In this document: positions 9,055 through 18,705 of the stretch, piece after piece
Layout: every line of letters begins with the position of its first letter
Numbering within the stretch: the stretch's first letter is position 1
Assembly (NCBI RefSeq): GCF_026262505.1
Contig: NC_067206.1
Coordinates: 33,557,896 to 33,621,895, forward strand
DNA: 64,000 nucleotides
Direction of reading: 5' to 3'
DNA from: Trichomonas vaginalis G3
Lineage: Eukaryota; Parabasalia; Trichomonadida; Trichomonadidae
The notes under the pieces: generated by a model
The model's database searches: none
What the model saw: only the letters and a program-made list of their open reading frames with translations
Told to the model about the DNA's origin: nothing
Program-made: the position numbers and the translations under genes

Positions 9055-9106
9055 TTAATATATGTAAAAATATATTGTTTTAAAATGGTATGCCATTTCA
9101 TATTTC

Positions 9107-9178
9107 TCATCTAACAAACAAGTTTTCCAACTCTGCTTTTATTCTAGCAGATTTTCTATCCATTCTATATGGGGGCAT
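9107..9178 (-). CDS. Very short basic peptide
   Basis: A 23-residue reading, MPPYRMDRKSARIKAELENL plus FVR, with an AT-rich T-run leader directly before its ATG like its neighbours. It stands between two structural-looking genes on the same strand. It may be a small virion peptide or chance. Confidence 0.25.
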   Translation of the reverse strand: MPPYRMDRKSARIKAELENLFVR

Positions 9179-9208
9179 TTTTATAAAAATAAAAAAATAT
9201 TTTTTTCT

Positions 9209-9793
9209 TTACTTTACATAACCACCTGCTGCCATAAGTCTTTGACGCCAACCCATACCAGCTAATGAAGGTTGACTTGGTTTAGTTTGGAAACTAAACT
9301 TTGGTTTTGGTTTATCTTCAGTTTTTGGTTTTTCTTCTTCTATCGGTTTTTCGTCACTTTTCGGTTCCTCTGACTTTACTTCACTTGCAGGAACAGTTGT
9401 GTCGTCAACATCTTCATAAATATCATATGCCATTTGTTTTTGTTTTCCTTTCAACTTTTTGTGTTTGTTGTAAAGTTTAGAATATTTCGACTCTAAGTCA
9501 ATGAGATGTTCTATAATGAACTGTTGGTCAGTGAAGTAAACTTTTCCATCTGTTGTCTCGAAAGCTCCTTCAGACTTCAATATTTTATTTGTGAGAGTCT
9601 GTTTCTTTTTTGAGATACTAGCCGTTCCATTTTTATGAAAAGTGACTTTGTAGTTAGGGTTTGTATTTCCAGACCTGGCACTTTCTATTATTGAATTTTT
9701 CTCTTCATCTGTAAGTTCTTTGACAGGTTTTGACAATGGTTCTGAACTTTTTGTTTGTGGTGTCAAATCTACCGTTTCAACTTCTTCGGTCAT
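9209..9793 (-). CDS. Unknown charged Maverick protein
   Basis: A 194-residue protein starting MTEEVETVDLTPQTKSSEP. Residues 45-110 look folded (NPNYKVTFHKNGTASISKKK, then a helix IIEHLIDLESKYSKLYNKHK). A long Glu/Lys/Pro linker follows, and it closes with MGWRQRLMAAGGYVK. The leader TTTTTTACTGAGATGAA directly before the ATG is shared with the gene at 9,965. A virion or scaffold role is possible. Family not recognised. It looks whole. Confidence 0.6.
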   Translation of the reverse strand: MTEEVETVDLTPQTKSSEPLSKPVKELTDEEKNSIIESARSGNTNPNYKVTFHKNGTASISKKKQTLTNKILKSEGAFETTDGKVYFTDQQFIIEHLIDLESKYSKLYNKHKKLKGKQKQMAYDIYEDVDDTTVPASEVKSEEPKSDEKPIEEEKPKTEDKPKPKFSFQTKPSQPSLAGMGWRQRLMAAGGYVK

Positions 9794-9815
9794 TTCATCT
9801 CAGTAAAAAAATTTA
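9794..9815 (-). promoter_or_regulatory. TTTTTTACTGAGATGAA leader
   Basis: Read on the minus strand, a T-run, ACTGAGATGA and then the ATG stand before this gene. The same words stand before the next gene upstream (9,966-9,981). Copy 3 genes have related forms such as a T-run with TATCTG or TATCCGA a few bases before the ATG. It may be a start-proximal initiator for structural genes. Confidence 0.5.
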
Positions 9816-9965
9816 GTTTGGTTTGTTTTCAACTGGTTGTTGTTGTTTTTTAAGTCGGTCTAAAACTTCCTGAGGTATAGGAAGAACTTGACAAACACGT
9901 TGTGTAACTGCTGGAAGCCGACAAATCCATCTTGAACCCATTTGTCTCAATGCTGTATTGTTCAT
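9813..9965 (-). CDS. Small Maverick protein of 50 residues
   Basis: The reading starts MNNTALRQMGSRWICRLPAV and ends in a Gln/Pro tail. It is basic with a hydrophobic patch. Its leader is the same as that of the 9,209-9,793 gene, which supports it as real despite its size. Function unknown. Confidence 0.5.
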   Translation of the reverse strand: MNNTALRQMGSRWICRLPAVTQRVCQVLPIPQEVLDRLKKQQQPVENKPN

Positions 9966-9984
9966 TTCATCTCAGTAAAAAACT

Positions 9985-10385
9985 TTACATTCCCCACGTT
10001 TGAGGCGGTTGAGGTTGGTTATTGTTTACCCACTGTTGTGCATGGTTATATCCTCTGTTAAAGAATCTTTCACCTTGGTCCATATAGTGTCCTGCTTGGT
10101 TATAGTAGTCATTTGCTTTGTTATAATAGTTTCCTGCTTGTCTTCCTACATTGTCCATCCATCCTTGAACTTTTCCTCTTGTTTCAGGATTTGGAATAAG
10201 ATTTGTTGCATCTCGTGCTACATCCCAACCTTTCTGTACAGTTTGTATAATAGGTTGTGCTTTCTCTTTAAGTATACCTAATGTACTCAAAATCTTCCTT
10301 CCAACTCCAAATACACCTCTGGCTATTGTTCCACTGCGGGCAAAAATCTGGATGCAACTCCTGCTAATGCGCCAAATAAACCCAT
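9985..10385 (-). pseudogene. Small Gly/Ala then Tyr/Asn/Gln-rich protein, broken
   Basis: The start is MGLFGALAGVASRFLPA, an amphipathic Gly/Ala-rich stretch like those that small virion proteins use to touch membranes. The later part is helical (ILSTLGILKEKAQPIIQTVQ) and ends in a Tyr, Asn and Gln-rich tail (YYNKANDYYNQAGHYMDQ). It diverges from the integrase start with only 17 bp between them. About one break. The virion-protein idea is inference. Confidence 0.45.
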
Positions 10386-10402
10386 TTCTTATAGGATAAA
10401 AA
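10386..10402. promoter_or_regulatory. 17-bp divergent promoter gap
   Basis: The integrase and the gene at 9,985-10,385 start back to back with only 17 bp between their ATGs (a T/A-rich stretch containing TATAGGATAAA). Any core promoter for either must overlap the other's transcript. Confidence 0.45.
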
Positions 10403-11362
10403 ATGACGAATCCAAACAAGGACCCCTATGTTTCTAAAGCGACAAAGAAAGCACTCATGGTAAAAATTTTTAGTTCAACACCAAATGCTTGGTTTATGGA
10501 TATCTTGGAAAACATTCCGAGAGTTAGAACAGATGGACCACCATACTGGCTAATATTTGTCGGTCAAAACACAAGATACTGTGAAGCCATACCATTATGG
10601 TCCAAAAATATTTTAGATGTGAAAACTGCTTTGACAATATTCGTTGACAAATACCATCCAACAAAACTGACATCTGACTGTGAAAGTTCTTTCAAATCAG
10701 ATGATGTAAAAAACTATCTGCGTTCAAAAAATGTAAACCAATATTTCATTGTCGACCAAAACCATTCTGCTCTTGGTGTCATTGACGGTTGTATAAAAAT
10801 GTTAAGAGACTTAAACCAACCACAAGGTGGTGAAGCAAATGAAATGTCATATGACGACAAATATAGACACTTCTCCATGGCAAAGATGAGACAAGTTTTA
10901 AATATTTACAATAGCCGTAAACAAAAAGGTTTGGGAAACCACTCCCCCGAAGAAATGAAAAACAACCCTGACTTAGAGAAAGACTATATATTTAATAATT
11001 TAGTCAAAAGAGACAAACAAGAAAGAATGCCGGGCTTCAAACTTCAGAAAGGTGACAAAGTAAAAATAGAAATACCTAAACGCGACCCATATGAAAATAC
11101 TATTGACTATGACAACAATGGGAACCCGACAGGTACTCACATTCGTGTTCGTAAAAATAGAAGAAAGTATACAAGAGAATATTATGAAGTTTTAGGCAAA
11201 CATGGCAAAATGTACAGACTGCAAGCAGAAGATAAAACTACTATTGTCAGACCTCGTTTCAAACTTGTCAAAGTTCAAGGTGGTATACTTTCAAAGACAG
11301 TTCCTAACAAATATAAGACAACTCCTGACGAATATGCTAAAGAAGTTGAAAATGACGACTAA
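10403..11362 (+). CDS. Polinton-type integrase (retroviral-like)
   Basis: A 319-residue protein with the rve integrase fold: a core start (WFMDILENIP), then PYWLIFVGQNTRYCEAIP, LTSDCESSF, and DQNHSALGVIDGCIKMLRD. A basic C-terminal SH3-like segment follows (GFKLQKGDKVKIEIPKRDP). The enzyme inserts the element's ends into the host chromosome. It lies next to the right end, as is usual in Mavericks. The copy 3 homologue is at 63,047-64,000. It looks whole. Confidence 0.85.
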   Translation: MTNPNKDPYVSKATKKALMVKIFSSTPNAWFMDILENIPRVRTDGPPYWLIFVGQNTRYCEAIPLWSKNILDVKTALTIFVDKYHPTKLTSDCESSFKSDDVKNYLRSKNVNQYFIVDQNHSALGVIDGCIKMLRDLNQPQGGEANEMSYDDKYRHFSMAKMRQVLNIYNSRKQKGLGNHSPEEMKNNPDLEKDYIFNNLVKRDKQERMPGFKLQKGDKVKIEIPKRDPYENTIDYDNNGNPTGTHIRVRKNRRKYTREYYEVLGKHGKMYRLQAEDKTTIVRPRFKLVKVQGGILSKTVPNKYKTTPDEYAKEVENDD

Positions 11363-11751
11363 GCATTTCTATACCATGCGTAAACTGTCATGTAAGGTGG
11401 CATGTAGTCTTTACTTTGTCCCGTTGTTTGCGTATATCCTGAAACGCGATGTGTATGGTTTCCTCCTCCCTCAGTGTTACTCCAGTAACAATTTATAGCA
11501 AACTTAACGTTGTCTTTAACATCATATCCTTTACCTTTTGTCATTGCTGACCAATCCCAATATCTATGCTTATGCCAACCTGCTTGAGATGTACTTAAAT
11601 CTATGTAGTGACTATGTGCAGGTAAATTTTCACCTGAAATCGTTTTACTTCCACCTGTTTCCTTTGAAGAGTTTGCACAATACAAAAACCTGTCGACTAT
11701 TTGAGTCCAAGTTCCAAAACCCAGAACTGTTTCTGGTCTGGTAGAGTTCAT
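11359..11751 (-). CDS. Phage tail-collar / tail-fibre tip-like domain
   Basis: A 130-residue reading with the full signature of phage tail-collar tips: NSTRPETVLGFGTWTQI, VDRFL, GENLPAHSHYIDL, GGGNHTHRVSGY and the closing MPPYMTVYAWYR. The His-rich loops usually bind metal in such tips. The same frame stays open just before the ATG and there reads YPIGSIYTS, the usual lead-in, so the domain may have been part of something longer. It sits between the integrase and the Dam-like piece. Tail fibres belong to bacterial viruses, so this is an unusual cargo for a eukaryotic Maverick. Confidence 0.8.
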   Translation of the reverse strand: MNSTRPETVLGFGTWTQIVDRFLYCANSSKETGGSKTISGENLPAHSHYIDLSTSQAGWHKHRYWDWSAMTKGKGYDVKDNVKFAINCYWSNTEGGGNHTHRVSGYTQTTGQSKDYMPPYMTVYAWYRNA

Positions 11752-12097
11752 TGACGTATAAATAGAGCCTATAGGATATAATGTTTGAAGTATAAATATT
11801 TTTCTTATCTAATGGTATACGTTCCATCTTACCTATAGGTATCTTTTCTTTTAACTCTTTCAATATATTGTTTGTGTCTGGTATATGTTTGAGACGGTTC
11901 ATATAGTTGTCGAAGTCATTGCATATAATCTTTGAGTCTGGGAATATTGTATGGCACAAATGGGATATATAGAAACTTCCACCGAACAAATCTACAAATG
12001 TTAGACCATTCGGTAGTTTCTTAAGTTCTCTCAATATAATATCTTTACATCTACTCTTATTTCCAAAGAACGGTAACGGTGGTTTTGTAAAATTCAT
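11645..12097 (-). pseudogene. Dam-like adenine-N6 DNA methyltransferase piece
   Basis: The reading starts MNFTKPPLPFFGNKSRCKD. The PLPFFGNKS word is the SAM-binding start of D12-class (Dam-like) methyltransferases, TFVDLFGGSFYISHLC is the DLFGGS motif, and IICNDFDNYMNR is the acidic strand end. At 150 residues it is well short of the usual 250-280, and it overlaps the tail-collar gene in another frame. The DPPY catalytic part is not recognisable. Adenine methylation is known in T. vaginalis and has been tied to Maverick genes. Treated as a fossil. Confidence 0.7.
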
Positions 12098-12194
12098 TTA
12101 TATATAATAATAAAAATGTTTTTCCCTGAAAAGTGACAGAAAAGTGACAAAACATGAAAACATATATAATTTGTGAAAAGCGACACATTATATA

Positions 12195-12326
12195 ATGTTT
12201 TCGACCCAGAAGAAGGCTTCTTCCCAGAAGCAATGGAGGAAGAAGAAGAGTCCTCCGAATTCACACCAGAAGACTAACAATTTTCCGAATAAAAACTTCA
12301 TTTATACTAAACATCTTCGGGGCTAG
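12195..12326 (+). CDS. Short basic reading at the element edge
   Basis: A 43-residue Lys/Gln/Ser-rich reading starting MFSTQKKASSQKQWRKKK, just behind TTATATAATG. An overlapping frame is acidic (FDPEEGFFPEAMEEEEESS) and equally open, so I cannot say which, if either, is used. Confidence 0.2.
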   Translation: MFSTQKKASSQKQWRKKKSPPNSHQKTNNFPNKNFIYTKHLRG

Positions 12327-12375
12327 AGGGCACGAAGTGCCTGGAAGCCCCACTACCTTTTTTTTTTTTTTTTTT
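12319..12375. repeat. GC hairpin and T-run at the right end of copy 1
   Basis: GGGGCT (12,319-12,324) pairs with AGCCCC (12,346-12,351), and inside it GGCAC pairs with GTGCC around a GAA loop. Seven bases later comes a run of 18 T (12,358-12,375). Beyond this the sequence turns very AT-rich. I take it as the end of the Maverick. A matching inverted end is not in the window. Confidence 0.55.
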
Positions 12376-12490
12376 GGATATGAATGTGATATTATTTAAA
12401 TCTTCTTATTTTCAGATTCAAAATTAAATTTTATAAATTAAATGAATTTTCATGTCATTAATTAGTGTTTAAATAAGTTGATTTAATCCT
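12376..12490. other. AT-rich gap, nothing recognised
   Basis: This short AT-rich stretch lies between the Maverick end and the outer inverted repeat of the transposon nest. I see no gene or repeat in it. Confidence 0.5.
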
Positions 12491-14955
12491 GTTGCATGCT
12501 AAGTAGTGTCAATGTGTAAACCTCTCAATTTTATCGTCGGGGAAGCAACACAATTCCCTCAAAAATATTGAAAAAATATAGAAAATAAAATGAATTAAGA
12601 TGTACTTAAAATGAGAAATAGATTATGATATTAGATTTTAGAAAAAACAGACTTTTGATATAACTTTTGAGAATCTCATATAAAAAAGAGGTAGGGCAAC
12701 GATAGAAAATTTTTGGAAAAAAAGTTCGGAGATCTTAAACGTATCATATTCCCTGCATGGTTTGGTATCTTCCGCCATGCGTTGTGCCAAACATATTGAC
12801 ACTTTCCAATAATTAATTTATGGTATGAGTCACAGAGTTAGATTATAAAAAGAAAGTAAATAATTGCAATTAGAAATCATATATGTCGGAAATCAAATGT
12901 TGATGAGCAGAAACCTTTTACTCATCATAAAAGAGATAAATCACTAAAGATTTGTATACATTAAAATTTGATATTTGGTGCTCGAAAACTGTCTGATGGG
13001 ACTCCTCCAAAATGAACCAATCTATCGCTGAGGACCAAATTAGATGATGTGGATGGTGTATTCTCTAATTCTAACTTAGGAAGAATGGGAACAAAACGAA
13101 TGACGACAACAACATGTCAAACATAGATTAAATATCTATGAATCAATAAAGTATACGTGCATTGAAGGTGATAACGATCACTTGAGGCTTATAACTCTTT
13201 GACTAAATTATGCAATAATTAAATATAATCATTTTTATATTTTTATACTGATAGTAATTAATATACTATCCTGCTTAATAAATGGTATGATCAAATTTGT
13301 TTGAAAATTTAATTATGTATATGAAACTATGTCTTCTATATAAAAATCAAAATTTTCGGACGAACCTAGATTGAACCTTTATGAAAATCTATCATTTTTG
13401 TTAATTGAGTTAATATGAATCTTTTACATATGTATATATAGCATTGATAGCTTATATAATCATGGTTTATTCCATATTAACATATTTTTTCAGTTAAATT
13501 TGTTAATAATATCATGTAACAAATTAATTCAAGATTAGAATGTCTACAAAATGCTAACAAATAAGAACAAAATACGATTTCTCGACTTAAATTTTAATAT
13601 GGAGTAGTTTTTCGTTTAAATCTAATTAAAAATGAATAAAAACTTATCTTGTACTATTTTCATTCAAAGATTTTAATAATGTAAATCATGCATTTTCATA
13701 ATTCAGTACAGTTCTTTTTAGAATTAAAGTTGATGAGGATGATATTTGTGATTTAAAATAATTTGTTAATGTTCACCTTTTATTCATCACCTTGTGGTAT
13801 GCCCTAAAGCAATAGCATTATCAATTCTGCTGAATTGATCAACTCAAAATTCCAAAAAAAATTCAAAATTTCAAAAATGAAATTAAACAATTTGAATTTT
13901 CACATGAAAAAATCAATTTCGAAAAAAATTTGGAAAATCAAAGTATTTGATAATTAGTCAAATAATCAATTTACATCGTTTTTACTCATAAAAAACAACT
14001 AATTTTTGATTTTGATATCATATTTGATAAATACTCATTCCAGAGTTGACGTAATGTATTAATTATTGTTAGAGATATTGCTTTCGCAGCAAAATTCTTA
14101 TTTCATGAAAGAAAAAAAAATGATTTTATTCCAACAAAAACAAGTAAACAGATGAATGGAAACGTACTATATTTTCATAAATGTAGTAATCAGCGTGTCA
14201 GCTTTTGTTTATCATGTTCGAGTCAAAATGTATTAACTTGTAATAAGAAATATTCGAAGATTATATGAAGTATTGAGCATTCTTTGTAGAAATATTTGTA
14301 ATTCATTACTAACATATATAATAAAGTTGTTTTTTTTTCCTTATTGCAATAATTTTGTCTGATTTTAATAACTTTTCATGTATACGAGTTGTGTGAATAT
14401 GCATCATAATATGCGTAAATATACTTATTTGCGACGAATAATGTGGTTGCATAATGGAGGTGCTAAATTTTGATTTTTAATATGGGGCTTTGGTATGTAT
14501 AATCATGTTCTTATCTCAACGTAGGAGTATTGGTGCAATATGATTAAAATTTACGAGGTTGATCTTAAATTGAATAATTCTGGAGTATAAATCACAATGC
14601 AGCTAATTCTATGTTAAAGATAGATACAGATTGTAGTAATCAATTAGGGAGTACAAATTCATTCTTTCATTTCTGTCGTATTGAGCAGAAAGGAAGAGAT
14701 CATAACCCTAGGAAAAAAAGCCCAAATTTGTCACTTTTCATAGTACGTTAAACTCAATTCGCTCGGCGAATGCCGAGCACACGTACTCATCATTCAACAT
14801 AATATTCTCATTCTTTGGTTATTATAGTGCCAGACAACACAAGATTTCAAAGAATTACTTGAGTTTTCAATTAATCTTAATCCGATTTTAGATTTATCGA
14901 GAACTCCATCATCACAATCACATACTTCAGTGCGGTAACTACAATTATCCATATA

Positions 14956-15016
14956 CAGAAGGAAGTTCTTTTCGAACAACTCATTTGGAGTCTGTTTTGG
15001 AAAGAACTTCTTTCTG
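14956..15016. repeat. 18-bp stem hairpin
   Basis: CAGAAGGAAGTTCTTTTC (14,956-14,973) pairs with GGAAAGAACTTCTTTCTG (14,999-15,016), with two mismatches and a 25-nt loop. Confidence 0.7.
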
Positions 15017-15213
15017 TCCGACTTAATTTCATAGTTCCTGATCAACCAAAAGACAGAAACCACACACTATCTACTTAGGAAAGGAGTTCTTTCTAAATCT
15101 TCCTTAAATTGAGATTTTACGAGAGATAACCCTTCTATTGCACTTAAAAATGAACATTTTGATATCTTTAGTATCACACATGGTCATATATAGTATTTCA
15201 TCTACATGAATAC

Positions 15214-15261
15214 ATTCATCTTTCGAAGTCTCTCATTAAATGGAGGCTTCGAAAGATGAAT
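15214..15261. repeat. 15-bp perfect hairpin
   Basis: ATTCATCTTTCGAAG (15,214-15,228) pairs perfectly with CTTCGAAAGATGAAT (15,247-15,261) around an 18-nt loop. It belongs to the hairpin cluster inside the 3.4-kb element. Confidence 0.75.
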
Positions 15262-16560
15262 CGTTTTATTCATACAACTTTAAATCTCGAACACATTTAG
15301 AGAGTGAGTATATCATTTTATTCTTGTTTGAGTTTATTCTGATTCAAAATTGCAGTGAAAACAGAAGTTCACACATCATATCTGAATGTGAGCTCATCTA
15401 TACTTATACGATCTCAATACCTCCACTCTAAGCATAAGAGGTGAAGTTATATAAAAATTATCAGATGCGTTGAAGTCTCAAAAGTATTGCCTGAATGCTT
15501 GTTTCATATTTGTCCAAGTAGTTTCAATGAATAAATGTATTGTTTTTATAATTTCGATTATTTTTAGAAAATATTCAATATAAACCTTTATTGTGTTATT
15601 TACATCTCATAAATTCTCTGTCTAAATCATATAAAAGCGCGTTTTACCCCTATGAATCAAGAAATTCATTCAATATTCATGTATATTTATTAAATTTATA
15701 CGATTTACTAATAATCAATATTATATCCTCATAAATAGCAATATATTTTGGTAATCTATGATAATCATATACAATATTTGAAATCAAATTTTCATTAGTT
15801 TAGGTTCCTTGTTAATAGTAAACCATTATATTTATTACTAATAATAAAATCTATGTGTCGTATTGAAATTCAATAAAATTACTTATTCGGTCCAAAAAAA
15901 CAAATTAGATAAAATTTTTCTTTTTTTATGTAATTTTTGTTTTTCATTTTTCTCAAGATCCTAAGTTATGTTCTAACTTTTGACATCATATCCTATCATG
16001 CTAGGCTATATATTATAGCATATCCAAAAGGCAAGGAAATCTATCAGAGAAGCCTTTTTGACCTATCGTTGCCCTACCTCTTATAAAAAAAAGCATTTAA
16101 AAATAAATTTAAATATCTTATTTATTTTACTATTGTAAATATATTCTGAGATTTTTAGAAAAAAACACTTTTCATAAGTATTCAATATTTGAGAATACGG
16201 TCCAAAAAAAATAGATTCTCTTATATTTGCTTATATAAAAGGAAACTCTCTATCAGATGCGAATGCATGAATTCAGCACCTCTGATAGAGAGTTTCCTCT
16301 TATATAAGCAAATCTTTTTCATGAGTTATTGTTAATATAAAAACATAAAAAGCTACCAATATGAGAAATTAAACCCTGCGAGGTGCCAGTCTAGAACTGG
16401 CGCTTCGCAGGGTTTAATTTCTCTTGACAAATGACAAAACTTGTTTGCAATTGTGAACCATTGCGAGCAAGTTTGCCAGATATCTGGAAGGAATTGCTCC
16501 TTATGATATATGCATTGTAACTGTATATATCATAAAGAGCAATTCCTTCAATTAAACGCA

Positions 16561-16796
16561 AAAACTTTGGTGCAATCGTTGCTGATTGCACCAAAGTTTT
16601 CGAACTTTCCCGAGGGAATTGGAGGGTGAGAGATACATAGTCTATCTATGTACCTCTCACCCTCCAAATCCCACTCTAAATGGAGAAACTTTGTTCGCAT
16701 GTTATCTTATTCAAACAAAGTTTCTCCCATTTAGAGAAGGAATAGGAGCCTACCAGGCACTGATATATAATCAGTGCTTTGTAGGCTCCTATTCCT
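16561..16796. repeat. Four-hairpin module, copy 1
   Basis: Four stems stand in a row: 16,561-16,577/16,584-16,600 (17 bp, perfect, 6-nt loop); 16,614-16,640/16,646-16,672 (27 bp, two mismatches, 5-nt loop); 16,675-16,695/16,714-16,735 (21 bp, one bulge, 18-nt loop); and 16,738-16,764/16,770-16,796 (27 bp, two mismatches, 5-nt loop). The module repeats at 16,801-17,046. Confidence 0.85.
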
Positions 16797-16800
16797 AATA

Positions 16801-17046
16801 GAAAGTTCGAAAACTCGGTCGCAATTGCATCTGATTGCGACCGAGTTTTCGAACTTTCCCGAGGGAATTGAAGGGTGAGAGGTATATAGTATGCCTATAT
16901 GCCTCTCACCCTCCAATTCCTTCTCTGAAGCTGGGAAATTTTGTCCAAATGTTAAACTATTCAGACAAAATTTTCCAGCTTCAGAGAAGGAATAGGAGCC
17001 TACCAGGCACTGATATATAATCAGTGCTTTGTAGGCTCCTATTCCT
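16801..17046. repeat. Four-hairpin module, copy 2, with co-varying stems
   Basis: The stems correspond one to one with copy 1: 16,801-16,825/16,834-16,858; 16,864-16,889/16,895-16,920; 16,922-16,945/16,964-16,987; and 16,988-17,014/17,020-17,046. The first and third stems differ from copy 1 at several positions, yet both arms changed together, so pairing is kept. The third loop stays largely the same (ATGTT and TATTCA conserved). The fourth hairpin is identical in both copies. Confidence 0.85.
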
Positions 17047-17460
17047 AATAAAAATTTGAAAACTTTGGAGCATTTGATTATTGTATTTTGTCAGGAGAAA
17101 TTAAACCCTGCGAAGCGCCAGTTCTAGACTGGCACCTCGCAGGGTTTAATTTCTCATATTGGTAGCTTTTTATGTTTTTATATTAACAATAACTCATGAA
17201 AAAGATTTGCTTATATAAGAGGAAACTCTCTATCAGAGGTGCTGAATTCATGCATTCGCATCTGATAGAGAGTTTCCTTTTATATAAGCAAATATAAGAG
17301 AATCTATTTTTTTTTGGACCGTATTCTCAAATAGTGAATACTTATGAAAAGTGTTTTTCCTAAAATTTTAATATAATGCTTAGCACAATATATAAAATTA
17401 AAATATCTATAATTATTTTCTATATCACACTTTTCATTACACCTTGAAAAGTCTTCTCAA

Positions 17461-18163
17461 ATGTTATAGAACGAAAATAGAATTTTTCGGTTTTCTCTTC
17501 AAATAATTGAAAGAATGATACTATTATAGGTTTATTATATTATATAGCATATAATCATGCTATAGCCGAAAATTATAAGTTTTGAGAAGATTGAATATAA
17601 CACAAATAAATTTGAATGTAAGTTAAATTGCTTGTTGTTTTTAATAGCTATTTAATGAGAAATCCAATATTGCAAAATTCAAATTGAATGATTGAAAGAA
17701 CAGAAAAAGTCATTCTTTTCAATTTCGAATATGTTTCATTGTATTTATAATTATATGGCAAATAAGATATTTAAACTTGATTTTTGAAGGAAAATTCACA
17801 AAATTGAATAAATTCAAATAATTTTTATTCAAAAATAAACTAGTTATTTGAGTTTACTACTAATTATCTATTCAAACTACAAAGTTTGTAATTTAAAATA
17901 TTTTGTGAGATCAGATTGAATTAATTCAAGGTTCTTTTCAATTAATATTAATGACCATATTACGCATTTTCGAACATTCTAAACCAAATATATAAAAATG
18001 GGAGACGAATGTTAAATTTGCTAGACATGGGGGAGTTGTCTGCAAAGTTTTAGCTCTTATCTCTAACAAAAATTAATTTTTTAAAAATGACCGAATACGT
18101 TTCACAGCGAGAAAAAAATAAAAGGCAAGATAGAATTTTCTAGACATAAAGAAGTTGTCTACC
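17461..18163 (+). repeat. Left long terminal inverted repeat
   Basis: This arm of about 700 bp mirrors 19,808-20,510 with very few differences, which points to a recent insertion or to arm-to-arm correction. Confidence 0.75.
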
Positions 18164-18705
18164 AAGTGTCAGCTGTTACTTCTTCTCAATACTGATATAA
18201 AATAAAAATCTTTATTATTTATTTACCCTTTATTGTTTCATTAAACTTCATTTATTTTATATTATAGTTTTATTCTTTTAGCTACTTGTAAAATAATCTA
18301 ATTTTATATCATCATTTTACCGGATTATTCTTCAGTACATCGATTGTGTATCTAAAATAATATCATTATCCTTATTCTGTTTTTTCCAAAATTCTTTTAA
18401 ATATCTTTTTTGGTTAGATTACTTTATACTTTTTACTTTTATTTTTTAATTTCAAAAAAAATTTGGTGATTGTTCTATTCTGTTACAATGTGCATTATCA
18501 TATTCTAATGAATTATTCATTACATACATTTAAAAAAACTTGTTAAAAATGAAATTAAAAAATTATGTTTATTATTACGCTGTGAATGTGTCAACAGCGG
18601 TCATGCCTGTATCTGTATCCCATATTTGCCGCAACCTTTCTGTATCTGCATTTGTGTATTTCGGTTTCAGCTGATACATTTGATTTGGCGTGTAATTTGT
18701 TCCAG

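Larger units (their letters stand above)
1..12375. mobile_element. Maverick/Polinton copy 1 (right-hand part)
   Basis: A large virus-like DNA element whose left end lies outside the window. It is recognised by a packaging ATPase, KilA-N genes, a likely minor capsid gene and a Polinton-type integrase close to its right end. The right end is placed at a hairpin and T-run (12,319-12,375), after which the sequence becomes very AT-rich and non-coding. Shared genes and spacers show it belongs to the same family as copy 3 (50,415 onward). It is broken: at least five of its genes carry one or more breaks, while the integrase, both KilA-N genes and several small genes look whole. The strong resemblance to copy 3 suggests a fairly young insertion. 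No polymerase or major capsid gene is visible in this part. Confidence 0.85.
12687..16081. mobile_element. 3.4-kb non-autonomous DNA transposon with 8-bp target duplication
   Basis: The terminal inverted repeats AGAGGTAGGGCAACGATAG start at 12,687 and end, inverted, at 16,081. TATAAAAA flanks both sides (12,679-12,686 and 16,082-16,089), an 8-bp target site duplication. The 3,395-bp body is very AT-rich and has no convincing gene. It includes a cluster of small hairpins at 14,750-15,450. An 8-bp duplication is typical of hAT elements, but the family is not proven. Confidence 0.75.
16150..17370. mobile_element. 1.2-kb fold-back element made of back-to-back hairpins
   Basis: The two ends are inverted copies of about 275 bp (16,158-16,436 and 17,087-17,360; mirrored positions sum to 33,518 without gaps). 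Each arm itself holds two hairpins: 33-bp stems at 16,225-16,313 and 17,205-17,293, and 28-bp stems at 16,363-16,423 and 17,095-17,155. The middle is a tandem pair of four-hairpin modules. A further 24-bp stem lies at 16,487-16,549. There is no protein gene. It resembles a fold-back (FB-like) transposon but is unusually ordered. Confidence 0.8.

Noticed and set aside
12358-12375. T-run considered as the poly(A) tail of a LINE or SINE
   Set aside because: It follows the Maverick end hairpin, and no retroelement body is attached on either side.
14794-15063. 89-residue minus-strand frame in the 3.4-kb element
   Set aside because: It overlaps a hairpin and lacks an ATG start and family words. 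Likely chance.
16391-17020. Four short frames within the hairpin train
   Set aside because: They follow the repeat structure (related peptides from related stems) and have no leader. The DNA structure explains them.
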